A DNA stretch of 8,047 bases from assembly GCA_026991065.1 (NCBI GenBank), contig JALXCG010000131.1:1-8047 (forward strand), read 5' to 3'. Source of the DNA: JALXCG01 sp026991065 [NCBI: Gemmatimonadota bacterium]. Its GTDB lineage: Bacteria; GCA-2686955. Below, piece by piece: positions 1-6,483 of the stretch. Each line of letters opens with the position of its first letter. Positions within the stretch are counted from its first letter, which is position 1. Both the position numbers and the translations under genes were made by a program. Under the pieces are notes generated by a model that was not told where the DNA came from, did not search any database, and saw only the letters and a program-made list of their open reading frames with translations.

Positions 1-155
1 ACGCGGTTGCACGAGGCGCAAGACGCGTCTCGCGTTGATACGGCAAGGTCCTGGTTCGCGGCATCGGCATCGGCAAGCTGGAGGAACTCCCCTATATGCA
101 CGGCGAGCCGGAGAGGCCGAAGATCCTGGACCTCGTCGATCAGCAGGAGCGCTGA
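1..155 (+). pseudogene. possible 3' end of an unrecognised convergent gene, frame broken
   Basis: From about position 39 to the TGA at 153-155 one plus-strand frame has very strongly GC-biased third codon positions and reads as a plausible protein C-terminus (GKVLVRGIGIGKLEELPYMH, ending in DLVDQQER). The same frame carries a TGA at 36-38, and no ATG, GTG or TTG lies between that stop and the start of the good coding signal. Upstream of about position 41 another frame (RLHEAQDASRVDT) looks the more protein-like. One missing base near 41-42 would join the two into a continuous reading, so this may be a frameshifted remnant, a sequencing error, or chance. I do not recognise the family. Its 3' end would overlap the 3' end of the minus-strand ATPase gene by 16 bp in a convergent arrangement. 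Confidence 0.3.
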
Positions 156-1390
156 GGGCGATTCCGCCGCGCGGGTGGGCGGAGCTGCGCCGCCGGGCCG
201 AGCGTCCGGCGCGAAGGCAGCGAATTGCCCAACCCGATCGCTCCCAACTCCGTCCAGGGAATTGCCCGGACTCCAGGCGCGATCGATTGCATGTCGACGC
301 CGCCTCGGCTCGGTCGGTGCACGATCCACCCGCGGGAGCTTTCGGCGCCTGTGGCCTTCATGAGCCGACGCAACGACTTCGCCATGGCTGGTGCGGGGGT
401 TCGCGTGGCCTTGGCTTCGATCATCACGAGCGAATGTTCAGGTCGCGGCACGACGAAGTCGACCTCCAGGCCCTGGCGATCGCGGAAGTGATAGATCTCA
501 CGCCGGCGCCCGGTGTGGATCTGCGATTTGACGATTTCCGACGCGACCAGGCCTTCGAAGAGCGGTCCCAGGAATGGAGATCGCGACAGTGCTTCTTCGG
601 ACTCGATTCCCAGCAGGTGAGCCGCAAGACCGCAATCGGTGAGATAGATCTTCGGGGCCTTGGTGATGCGTTTGCCGAAGTTCTCGTAGAACGGAGGAAC
701 AATCAAGACTTGCAGCGTTGTTTCGAGCACCCCGAGCCACTCCGTCACGGTGGGAACCGTGACGCCGAGCGGTCCGGCCAGAGCGGTCTTGTTCAGGATC
801 TGTCCCGTGCGAGTCGCGAGCAGCGCCAGAAAGCGCCGAAATGTTGCTAGATCGCGAACATTCAAAACCTGGCGAATGTCGCGCTCGAGGTAGGTCTGAA
901 CGTAGGACCGAAACCAGAGATCCCGCGTTTTGGGTCTTGCCACTACCTCGGGGAATCCACCTGCGAGGAGAGAGACCGATTCGTGTTCCGAGCGGGAAAA
1001 CGGCAGCAGCGAGAAGACAGCCGCGCGCCCTGCCATGGACTCGCTGACGCCCCGCATGAGGGCCGACTCCTGCGAGCCGGTCAGCAGCCACTGCCCCATG
1101 CGCTCCGGCGCGGCATCGATTCGGGCGCGAATGTGCCCCAAGAGTTCGGGCGTATTCTGGATCTCGTCGAGAATGACCGGAGTGGGCAAGTCGTCCAGGA
1201 ATCCACGGGGATCGCTGCGAACCCTGTCGATCACGTCGGGCGCCTCCAGAAGCACGTAGTGAGCCTCTGGAAAGCTATGCCGCAGGAGAGTGGTCTTGCC
1301 GGACCGACGCGGACCGGTCAAGACCACCGCGGAAAAAGCGCCGGCAGCCCGGAAGAGTTCGGGCCCGAGAGTGCGTGGAGTATAGTCCAT
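140..1390 (-). CDS. AAA_14/DUF4143-type P-loop ATPase
   Basis: This is a 416-residue ATPase of the widespread AAA_14 plus DUF4143 family, whose cellular role is poorly known; members are often mobile, with no fixed neighbours. The Walker A motif is GPRRSGKT (residues 26-33) and Walker B is PVILDEIQ (71-78). A sensor-like LLTGSQ (102-107) follows. Residues about 145-330 form the DUF4143 part: a winged-helix-like stretch (about 196-226), then PKIYLTDCGLAAHLLG (246-261), and a PD-(D/E)XK-like core with GLEVDFVV (307-314) and IEAKAT (324-329). Whether it cleaves DNA is not shown. I chose the ATG at 1390 because a promoter and inverted repeat occupy 1393-1426; a TTG at 1426 would add 12 residues encoded by that repeat, and no Shine-Dalgarno precedes either start. 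The last 34 or so residues (383-416) are Arg/Pro-rich, unlike the family, and run through a direct-repeat copy, so the native stop may have been lost. Confidence 0.9.
   Translation of the reverse strand: MDYTPRTLGPELFRAAGAFSAVVLTGPRRSGKTTLLRHSFPEAHYVLLEAPDVIDRVRSDPRGFLDDLPTPVILDEIQNTPELLGHIRARIDAAPERMGQWLLTGSQESALMRGVSESMAGRAAVFSLLPFSRSEHESVSLLAGGFPEVVARPKTRDLWFRSYVQTYLERDIRQVLNVRDLATFRRFLALLATRTGQILNKTALAGPLGVTVPTVTEWLGVLETTLQVLIVPPFYENFGKRITKAPKIYLTDCGLAAHLLGIESEEALSRSPFLGPLFEGLVASEIVKSQIHTGRRREIYHFRDRQGLEVDFVVPRPEHSLVMIEAKATRTPAPAMAKSLRRLMKATGAESSRGWIVHRPSRGGVDMQSIAPGVRAIPWTELGAIGLGNSLPSRRTLGPAAQLRPPARRNRPQRSC
163..181. repeat. 19-bp direct repeat, copy 1 (left of ATPase)
   Basis: The sequence tccgccgcgcgggtgggcg occurs here and again, identical and in the same orientation, at 1483-1501. 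A GGGCG block sits 2 bases before this copy and 3 bases before the other, so the similarity extends imperfectly to about 26 bp. This copy lies inside the atypical C-terminal tail of the ATPase gene, the other between that gene and the radical SAM operon, so the pair brackets the ATPase and its promoter. It may be a target-site-like or recombination duplication, although the sequence is simple and GC-rich. Confidence 0.6.
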
Positions 1391-1392
1391 GG

Positions 1393-1425
1393 TGACAAAT
1401 CTATAGTGCAACTTTAGATTTGTCA
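1393..1425. promoter_or_regulatory. perfect 11-11-11 inverted repeat, probable operator
   Basis: The left arm tgacaaatcta (1393-1403) and right arm tagatttgtca (1415-1425) are perfect reverse complements separated by an 11-base spacer (1404-1414). The arm centres are 22 bp apart, about two helical turns, so a protein dimer could bind both arms from one face of the DNA. The arms cover the -35 and -10 elements of the ATPase promoter, the layout expected of an autorepressor site. As RNA it would also form a hairpin, but the AT-rich arms and the lack of a following T-run argue against a terminator. The region is markedly AT-rich against its surroundings. Confidence 0.7.
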
Positions 1426-1426
1426 A
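1400..1426 (-). promoter_or_regulatory. sigma-70-like promoter of the ATPase gene
   Basis: On the minus strand TTGACA (1426-1421) matches the -35 consensus exactly, and TATAGA (1405-1400) is a good -10 element. The spacer of 15 bases is shorter than the ideal 17. A start of transcription about 7 bases past the -10 falls within a few bases of the ATG at 1390, so the message would be leaderless or nearly so, consistent with the absence of a Shine-Dalgarno sequence. Confidence 0.55.
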
Positions 1427-1482
1427 TACTGGTCCTGCTGCACCACCATCCCCCGGAGCAGTTCCCGTGATCCCGGGCGTTG

Positions 1483-1501
1483 TCCGCCGCGCGGGTGGGC
1501 G
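1483..1501. repeat. 19-bp direct repeat, copy 2 (right of ATPase)
   Basis: Identical to 163-181. It lies in the 123-bp gap between the ATPase start and the stop of the SPASM-type radical SAM gene, and its right end overlaps the small GC-rich hairpin at 1497-1510. Confidence 0.6.
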
Positions 1502-1510
1502 CAGGCGCCC
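1497..1510 (-). terminator. GC-rich hairpin after the radical SAM operon
   Basis: A short perfect inverted repeat (gggcgc ag gcgccc) begins 3 bases beyond the TAG stop of the last operon gene. Allowing a 4-base loop it gives a 5-bp all-GC stem. The position suits a transcript end, but no T-run follows on the minus strand, so an intrinsic terminator is only weakly supported. Confidence 0.3.
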
Positions 1511-1513
1511 TCG

Positions 1514-2569
1514 CTACAGGGCGTTGAAGCTGAGATTGCCGCAATCTCTGCAGGTGCGCACCTCTTGTCGCCGGCCGAGGGCGTGCAGGCGGCGAATGCG
1601 ATTCAGGCCCTCGTGGGTCCACGCCTGACGCAGGCTCAGTTCCTGAAATCGCAGGCCGAGCCCCAGGTCGCTCCTGTTGCCGGCTGCGCAGCAGAAGTCG
1701 TAGTCACCGTTCCAGCGAATGCCGAGTCGCTTCCAGAGAATCGTACAGGGATACAGGAATCCCGATCCGCTGACTCGACCGTTCCCGCGCATGGTGTCTT
1801 GGTCTTCGCGCTGAGCGCGGTTCTCTGCGTCGGGCGAGAGCAGCGGCTGCACCCAGATCTCGTCCTGGTCCGAGAGCATCGCCTGCCAGCGTCTTCTGAT
1901 CGATTCGATCTCGTGCTCGGTTTCCGGCATGAGGATGGTCCGCAAAACCACCTGTGGTCGCGGGCGACACCGCTTTGATCGTTCCGCCAGAAAATGAGTA
2001 ACGTTCTCGATGGTGCGATCGAAATCCCCACCGACGCGGATGTTGTTGTAGGTCTCGCTGCTGTCGCCGTCGATACTGAAATGAACGCTCTTCACCCCCG
2101 TGGCCAGGATCGCTTCGGTCCTGTCCGCTGTCAAGAGCGTGGCCGAAGTGATGATCCGCATGGTGTCGATGCCGCGACTTGCCGCGTACTCGAGACACTG
2201 GTCGAAGCGCGGGTGCAGCAGGGGTTCCCCGAATCCGGTCAGGAGCACGTCGCAGGCCGGGGAGTGCGCGGCGTCGTCCATGATCCGGCGGAACAGATCG
2301 AACTCCATGGTGCCCAAGTCCCGGGTCTTCGCGTGGTAGCGCACACACATGCGGCACTTCAGATTGCAGCGATTCGTCAGCTCCACGCTGAGATGGGGAG
2401 GGAAAGGGATGAGGCGGTGCCAGGGAAGCAGGGACGCGATCCGCCTCACCGGTCCGATCTTGAAGGCCGCGCGGCCCCACGCTCTCACTTTTGCGTGCCG
2501 CAGCAAGCGCAGGGCATCCTTGCGGCGGGCCAGAAAATCGGTCGCGATCCCGGTGGCATATTTCGCCAT
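1514..2569 (-). CDS. radical SAM protein with SPASM-like C-terminal domain
   Basis: This 351-residue protein is a radical SAM enzyme that would use a [4Fe-4S] cluster and S-adenosylmethionine to generate a 5'-deoxyadenosyl radical. The cluster motif CNLKCRMC supplies Cys68, Cys72 and Cys75 (CX3CX2C). LLTGFGEPLLHP (109-120) is the SAM-binding GGE-type motif, and VHFSIDGDS (162-170) is a typical later strand. The C-terminal region has the SPASM/twitch pattern for auxiliary clusters: YPC (Cys275), WNGDYDFCC (Cys293, Cys294), a W-containing helix (QAW, 315-317) and CRDC (Cys340, Cys343), five cysteines in all. Relatives modify peptides, or sit in polysaccharide and natural-product clusters; the substrate here is unknown and no precursor peptide is evident. 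The ATG at 2569 is preferred over the GTG at 2587 because an AGGAG lies 8 bases before it. The stop of the NHL gene is only 1 base upstream, so the two are probably translationally coupled. Confidence 0.94.
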   Translation of the reverse strand: MAKYATGIATDFLARRKDALRLLRHAKVRAWGRAAFKIGPVRRIASLLPWHRLIPFPPHLSVELTNRCNLKCRMCVRYHAKTRDLGTMEFDLFRRIMDDAAHSPACDVLLTGFGEPLLHPRFDQCLEYAASRGIDTMRIITSATLLTADRTEAILATGVKSVHFSIDGDSSETYNNIRVGGDFDRTIENVTHFLAERSKRCRPRPQVVLRTILMPETEHEIESIRRRWQAMLSDQDEIWVQPLLSPDAENRAQREDQDTMRGNGRVSGSGFLYPCTILWKRLGIRWNGDYDFCCAAGNRSDLGLGLRFQELSLRQAWTHEGLNRIRRLHALGRRQEVRTCRDCGNLSFNAL

Positions 2570-2570
2570 C

Positions 2571-4712
2571 TCAGCGTCTCCTCTCACTCGTCCGGGCGGA
2601 ACCGGTGCCGTTCCCGGTCCGCTCGCCCGTGCAACCGCCTTCTTCGGGCTGCCCGTTACCGGCCGCCTCTCGCCGCGCTTCCGCGTGGACCGGACCGCCG
2701 GCGAGGGTCAGGTCCAGTTCCACCAGCCGATGTCGTTCCGAATCGGCAACGATCAATCGGTGCTCCTCTTCCAGCCACAGCAGGCCCCGCGGATAGAAGA
2801 GTCGCGACACTTCGGTGGCGCCCGTCCAGCTCCGCAGCCACTTTCCGTCCACGGTGTAGAACTGAACGCGGTGGTTTCCGGTATCGGCAACCGCGCACAC
2901 CTGTTCAGAGATGAATTCGAGTGCGTACGGGTAGTTCAGTCCGGCCGGATGCTCGCTCCATCCACCCCAGCGGCCGAGAAGCGCTCCCCGCGCGTCGAAG
3001 ACCAGGATTTGATGCAGCCCGACATCCGCCACGTACAGCCGATCCCCATGCCAGCGCACCCAAGCGGGTTGTTGAATGCCGCCCTCGGCTCGGCGCACGC
3101 TCCAGCGGAGCTTGTGGTCCTCGTCCAGGAGCAGCAGGCGACCGGGAATGGTCTCGACGACCGCCAGGCCGTGGCCCTTCCGATAGGAGATAGAGCGTGG
3201 ATACCTCAGTCCCTTCCAGGCGTTGGCCCGGCCGAGACACTTTCCCTCTTGGTCGAAGCGCTGAAGCCGTGAGTTCAGGGAATCGACCACGAGTATCTCC
3301 TGGCCCGCCATGCCGATATCCGTGGGATTGATGAATCGGCCGGGCGACTTGCCGAGACCGCCCATGACCACGGGTTTCCCGCCCAACCGAGAAAAACGGA
3401 CCACGCGGTTGTGAAAAGTGTCGGCAACCCAGATCCGGTCGCGACCCGCGGCCAGCAGGCCCTGCGGAGACTTGAGGGCCAGGCCGAACGGCAGCGCGCG
3501 GACGAATTCGGCCTCCACCGAGACGGGCGAGGTCGTTGCTCCCCGGGGCGGTTGCGCGACCAATCCGTTGCCTGCGCGCGGGCCCGCGGAGGGGAGTGCA
3601 CCGGTTTCCGGCCGCTCGTCATGCGCAATCGACCCGGCGGAGATGCGGTGCACCTCGATCCGCTGAATCCGATGGTTGTGGGTGTCCGCCAGCAAAACCC
3701 TCCCGCGCGCCCGATCGATCGCCAGGCCCCCCGGCAGGGACAGTTCGCCGATCTTGCACCCCAGGAGCCAGCTGCCCTGGCGGCCCCACGCGGCGATGGC
3801 CCGACCGTCCGGAGCAAAGACCTGAAGACGATTCCCCGCCCACTCCAGCACCAGGAGTTCGCCGGTGGCGAGGTAGGCACAAGCGGCCGGTCCGTTGAAT
3901 TGCCCGGGCCCGAGCCCCGGACCGCCAAGCGTGCGCAGAAGGGTACCATCGTTGGCGAAGATCGCGACCCGATGATGGAGCGCATCGCAGACGGCGATCT
4001 CGCCCGACCTGGCCTGTGCGACACCCATCGGAAAGGCGAAGGGATAGCGTCCCAGGTCTGTCTGCTCCAGGTCGCGCGCACCATTGCCCGTGGCCGGGAA
4101 GGCGAGCAGCCGATGCCGGCGCGTCGCGGCCACCAGAATGGTCCCGTCGATCCCGACGCACAAGCCCCTGGCCCCGACGAGCAGATCGCCTTCGATGCGC
4201 GCAGGATCGTCCAGGTAGCGGCCTCGCGGGTCGTAGCGGTGAAGCTTGCCCTCCCCGCTGTTCAAGACCAGAATGCGGCCTTCGCGATCCAGCGCCACGG
4301 CCATCGGCATGCGCAAGGGCACCCGTCCCTCGTCGGCATGCCGCAGATACGCGCGCGCACTCCCGTTCTCGGCGAAGAGGATCACCCGGTTCTTGAACGT
4401 ATCCGCAACGACAAACGAACCATCCGGAGCGGCCGCGACCCCGTAGGGATGACTGAAACGCACTCGACGGCGAGCAAACCCGTCGCCCAGGAAGGGTGTT
4501 GTATCTTGCACGATTCGAGGATCCGTCACCGGATAGGGAGCGTACCACAGCTTCGGAACTCGCACAGGTATTCTTCGGGCCGCGCGCGGCAAGCGACGCA
4601 GCAGGATTGGCAGAAAGGAGGGACGACGAAGCCCACCCAGGCGCCGCCGGACCAAGCCGAAGCGCAATTCTCCATCGTAGCGAAGTGTCTGTAACAGTTG
4701 CGTTGTTTGCAT
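2571..4712 (-). CDS. double six-bladed NHL-repeat beta-propeller protein
   Basis: This 713-residue protein consists mainly of NHL repeats, which form beta-propellers for protein, RNA or ligand binding. I count twelve. The first six start near residues 83, 132, 178, 223, 270 and 323 (for example VVADTFKNRVILF, VLLADTHNHRIQRI). After a Pro/Gly/Ala-rich linker (about 358-405), six more start near 412, 457, 500, 545, 589 and 636 (IWVADTFHNRVVRF, CAVADTGNHRVQF). Two six-bladed propellers are thus likely. The N-terminus (1-60) is Arg/Leu-rich with no convincing signal peptide, and the last 40 or so residues are a low-complexity Gly/Glu/Arg/Thr tail. The ATG at 4712 sits 5 bases after the stop of the upstream radical SAM gene; the frame stays open to 5315, but that extension lies antiparallel to nothing and in another frame of the upstream gene. 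No clear Shine-Dalgarno is seen, which fits coupled translation. A role as scaffold or sensor for the flanking enzymes is inference only. Confidence 0.92.
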   Translation of the reverse strand: MQTTQLLQTLRYDGELRFGLVRRRLGGLRRPSFLPILLRRLPRAARRIPVRVPKLWYAPYPVTDPRIVQDTTPFLGDGFARRRVRFSHPYGVAAAPDGSFVVADTFKNRVILFAENGSARAYLRHADEGRVPLRMPMAVALDREGRILVLNSGEGKLHRYDPRGRYLDDPARIEGDLLVGARGLCVGIDGTILVAATRRHRLLAFPATGNGARDLEQTDLGRYPFAFPMGVAQARSGEIAVCDALHHRVAIFANDGTLLRTLGGPGLGPGQFNGPAACAYLATGELLVLEWAGNRLQVFAPDGRAIAAWGRQGSWLLGCKIGELSLPGGLAIDRARGRVLLADTHNHRIQRIEVHRISAGSIAHDERPETGALPSAGPRAGNGLVAQPPRGATTSPVSVEAEFVRALPFGLALKSPQGLLAAGRDRIWVADTFHNRVVRFSRLGGKPVVMGGLGKSPGRFINPTDIGMAGQEILVVDSLNSRLQRFDQEGKCLGRANAWKGLRYPRSISYRKGHGLAVVETIPGRLLLLDEDHKLRWSVRRAEGGIQQPAWVRWHGDRLYVADVGLHQILVFDARGALLGRWGGWSEHPAGLNYPYALEFISEQVCAVADTGNHRVQFYTVDGKWLRSWTGATEVSRLFYPRGLLWLEEEHRLIVADSERHRLVELDLTLAGGPVHAEARREAAGNGQPEEGGCTGERTGNGTGSARTSERRR
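2578..2582 (-). promoter_or_regulatory. Shine-Dalgarno that decides the SPASM-type radical SAM start
   Basis: AGGAG on the minus strand lies inside the end of the NHL gene, 8 bases before the ATG at 2569. It favours this start over the in-frame GTG at 2587. Confidence 0.7.
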
Positions 4713-4717
4713 GGCAA

Positions 4718-6214
4718 TCACAACACTTTCAAGAAGCGTCGAACGAGCACCGAGCGCAGGCGCATGGCCAGATACCACAATAGTGGCAATGCGAACACCT
4801 CGTGCCGCACCCGCAGAGCAGCGATCATTTTGATGACGCTCAAGGGAATCCGCAGAAGTCTCCCCCGCCCTTTCGGATTCATGAACGCCAGTTTGAAGTA
4901 GAAGAGCGCCGGCTGACGCCCGAACGCATCTTTGGGGGCCAGCCACGGCACCTCGTGAACCTCCAGGTAGCCCCGGTAGAACTCCTCCCATTCCGCGAGG
5001 GAGTTCGGAAGCCTCTCTTTCCTCTCGTGCTCCACGTGGCGGTAGAGCCTGGTCCACGGCACCGGTGTGAACTGCAGCAAGCTGACCACGTTGCGAGGAT
5101 GGGCGCGACGAACCGCGCACATCGCCCGCAGCGACTCCATGAACTCCTCCCGCGTCTCCGTCGGAGGGCCGATCATAAAATTGGTGCGCACCGCAATACC
5201 GGAAGGGGCGAATCTCTCCAGCAGCAGGTCGAATTGGGCGCCACTGAAACCCTTGTCGTACAGGTCTCGGATTCGTTGCGAACCGCTTTCCACTCCGACG
5301 CCGATGCTGAGGCAACGTGTGGCTCGAAGCAGTTCGAACAGCTCCTCGTCGAACTCGAGCGCCCGCGAAATGTTGCAGAGGGCAAACCAGGAAAAAGTGA
5401 AGTTCTCGGCCAGAAAGCCCCGCAGGATCGCCTTGACGCGGCTCAGGTCAATGAAGAAATCAAAGTCCCAGAACGCCACCTGCCGGACCTGGTGCTCCCG
5501 CGTGATGGCCTTGATTTCGGACACGACCCGGGCGGGATTGAGGCCGTACCAAGTGCGGTTGAAGTAGGGAGCCGGCCCGCAGAAGGAGCACTGGAAGGGG
5601 CAGCCGACGCTGGTCGCGTAGTGGAGCAGTCCGTTGCCGTGTGAATACTGGCGTGGGTCGAGCCTGCCGTAATCCTTGGGCAGAAAGGAGTTCGGGTCGA
5701 CCAATGGCGGCGCGGGGTGGTGGACGATCCGCCCATCGCGTTTGTAGGAGAGGCCGGGAATGTCATCGCAGGCGGCCCCGCGGGCGAGCCTGCGGGCGAG
5801 TTCCGAAAAGCGCTCCTCGCCTTGCCCCCTGAGCGCCAGATCGACGTTGCCGCTGTCCACGCATTGCTCGGGAACAGTGGTTGGAAACCAGCCGCCCCAG
5901 ATGATCGGAAGTTCCGGGCAGCTTGCCTTCACGCGGCGCGAAAAGGCGTGGCCGTCCACGACCTGATACCCGCCCATCACGCTGACGCCGACGCAGAGCA
6001 AGGAATCTCGATGCTGCGTCAGGAGGGCCGAGACATCTCCCGGCAGACGCGCATCGTGGATCAGCACCTCGAAGCCCGCGGCCTCCAGATGAGGCGCCAG
6101 GGCCAGCAGTGGCAGCGGCTCGGCGATTGGACCGTTGCCGCGCGGCGCCGCGGGAGAAAGAGCGGGAAAGTAGAGAAGTACCTTCGACCGACCGCGCACC
6201 GCGGAATACATCAT
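4718..6214 (-). CDS. B12-binding-domain radical SAM protein
   Basis: This 498-residue protein has the layout of the cobalamin-dependent (class B-like) radical SAM family, whose members methylate unactivated carbons or phosphorus or perform ring and C-C chemistry (BchE- and hopanoid-enzyme-like). Residues about 10-145 form a Rossmann-type B12-binding domain (KVLLYFPAL, PLLALAPHLEAAGFEVLIHD, LPIIWGGWFPTTVPE, DLALRGQGEERF). The canonical DxHxxG lower-ligand motif is absent, as in many members. The radical SAM core follows with CPFQCSFC (Cys205, Cys209, Cys212), VAFWDFDFF (246-254), the SAM-contacting GVGVESGSQRI (305-315) and NFMIGPPTET (345-354). The C-terminal 65 or so residues are rich in hydrophobic and basic residues and could associate with membrane. 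The ATG at 6214 is chosen for the GGAGG 7 bases upstream; the frame remains open to 6319 without such a site. It is the first gene of the operon, 5 bp before the NHL gene. The substrate is unknown. Confidence 0.94.
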   Translation of the reverse strand: MMYSAVRGRSKVLLYFPALSPAAPRGNGPIAEPLPLLALAPHLEAAGFEVLIHDARLPGDVSALLTQHRDSLLCVGVSVMGGYQVVDGHAFSRRVKASCPELPIIWGGWFPTTVPEQCVDSGNVDLALRGQGEERFSELARRLARGAACDDIPGLSYKRDGRIVHHPAPPLVDPNSFLPKDYGRLDPRQYSHGNGLLHYATSVGCPFQCSFCGPAPYFNRTWYGLNPARVVSEIKAITREHQVRQVAFWDFDFFIDLSRVKAILRGFLAENFTFSWFALCNISRALEFDEELFELLRATRCLSIGVGVESGSQRIRDLYDKGFSGAQFDLLLERFAPSGIAVRTNFMIGPPTETREEFMESLRAMCAVRRAHPRNVVSLLQFTPVPWTRLYRHVEHERKERLPNSLAEWEEFYRGYLEVHEVPWLAPKDAFGRQPALFYFKLAFMNPKGRGRLLRIPLSVIKMIAALRVRHEVFALPLLWYLAMRLRSVLVRRFLKVL

Positions 6215-6221
6215 GCCTTGC

Positions 6222-6226
6222 CCTCC
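6222..6226 (-). promoter_or_regulatory. Shine-Dalgarno of the B12-type radical SAM gene
   Basis: GGAGG on the minus strand, 7 bases before the ATG at 6214, is a near-ideal ribosome binding site. It sets the start 35 codons inside the longest open frame. Confidence 0.75.
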
Positions 6227-6344
6227 GATGCCGACTGGTAAGGGGGAAAGACTAACACGTTCCCCGCTGCTCCATTGCGGCGTTGTGTTTCGCGCAGTCA
6301 AGTCGACGCACCATGGCACGCCCCGGATGAGGAGGATCTATTCC

Positions 6345-6410
6345 GCGGTGCCGGGCAAGGTCTGGCACCCGCCCCGGGACAGGTGGAGCACGCGCCGCAC
6401 CTGTTTCCCC
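6345..6410. repeat. two consecutive imperfect hairpins in the intergenic region
   Basis: The first is gcggtgcc (6345-6352) against ggcacccgc (6364-6372), pairing with one bulged base. The second pairs acaggtg (6379-6385) perfectly with cacctgt (6398-6404) around a 12-base loop, and extends to GGG/CCC beyond a 2-base bulge. They lie in the non-coding gap upstream of the B12-type radical SAM gene, so on the minus strand they could form part of its leader or of the preceding gene's trailer. I do not recognise a known RNA family; the canonical cobalamin-riboswitch box is not evident. Confidence 0.4.
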
Positions 6411-6431
6411 TATTGGCACACAACCTGGCAA

Positions 6432-6479
6432 GGCGCTCGCCCCAGCGCCGCCCATCCGGCAATAACCGAGAGGGGCGGC
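6432..6479 (-). terminator. overlapping hairpins after the membrane-protein gene
   Basis: Reading on the minus strand, the first hairpin starts 4 bases after the TGA stop at 6486-6484. It pairs gccgccc (6479-6473) perfectly with gggcggc (6453-6447) and contains a small inner cgg/ccg stem. A second hairpin pairs ggcgct (6449-6444) with agcgcc (6437-6432) and shares bases 6447-6449 with the first, so the two cannot form together. No T-run follows. The position suggests a transcript end or attenuation; in such GC-rich DNA the pairing could also be incidental. Confidence 0.4.
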
Positions 6480-6483
6480 TTAT

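Noticed and set aside
35-850. Plus-strand open frame of 271 codons opposite the ATPase gene
   Set aside because: It runs antisense to the conserved DUF4143 region, and its Arg/Ala/Gly-rich translation looks like a shadow frame.
3411-4694. Long plus-strand open frame opposite the NHL gene (427 codons)
   Set aside because: It is antisense to a clear twelve-repeat NHL protein and shows no recognisable motif; long antisense frames are common in high-GC DNA.
4795-4990. DxHxxG cobalamin motif from DGHAFS in the B12-type protein
   Set aside because: DGHAFS is at residues 87-92 (bases about 5939-5956), after the third strand rather than the first, and has Ser in place of Gly, so it is probably coincidental.
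4713-5315. Upstream extension of the NHL open frame by 201 codons
   Set aside because: It overlaps the C-terminal radical SAM coding region in another frame and reads as Arg/Ser/Gly-rich noise; the ATG at 4712 right after the upstream stop is the natural start.
6310-6380. Remnant of a REP-associated (Y1) transposase start on the plus strand
   Set aside because: ATGGCACGCCCC gives MARP, as in such transposases, but a stop follows at once and the remaining similarity in another frame is too weak to support.
6215-6483. Cobalamin riboswitch upstream of the B12-type radical SAM gene
   Set aside because: A fragment such as GGGGAAACAGGTG on the minus strand recalls part of the consensus, but the following conserved B12-box elements are not found.
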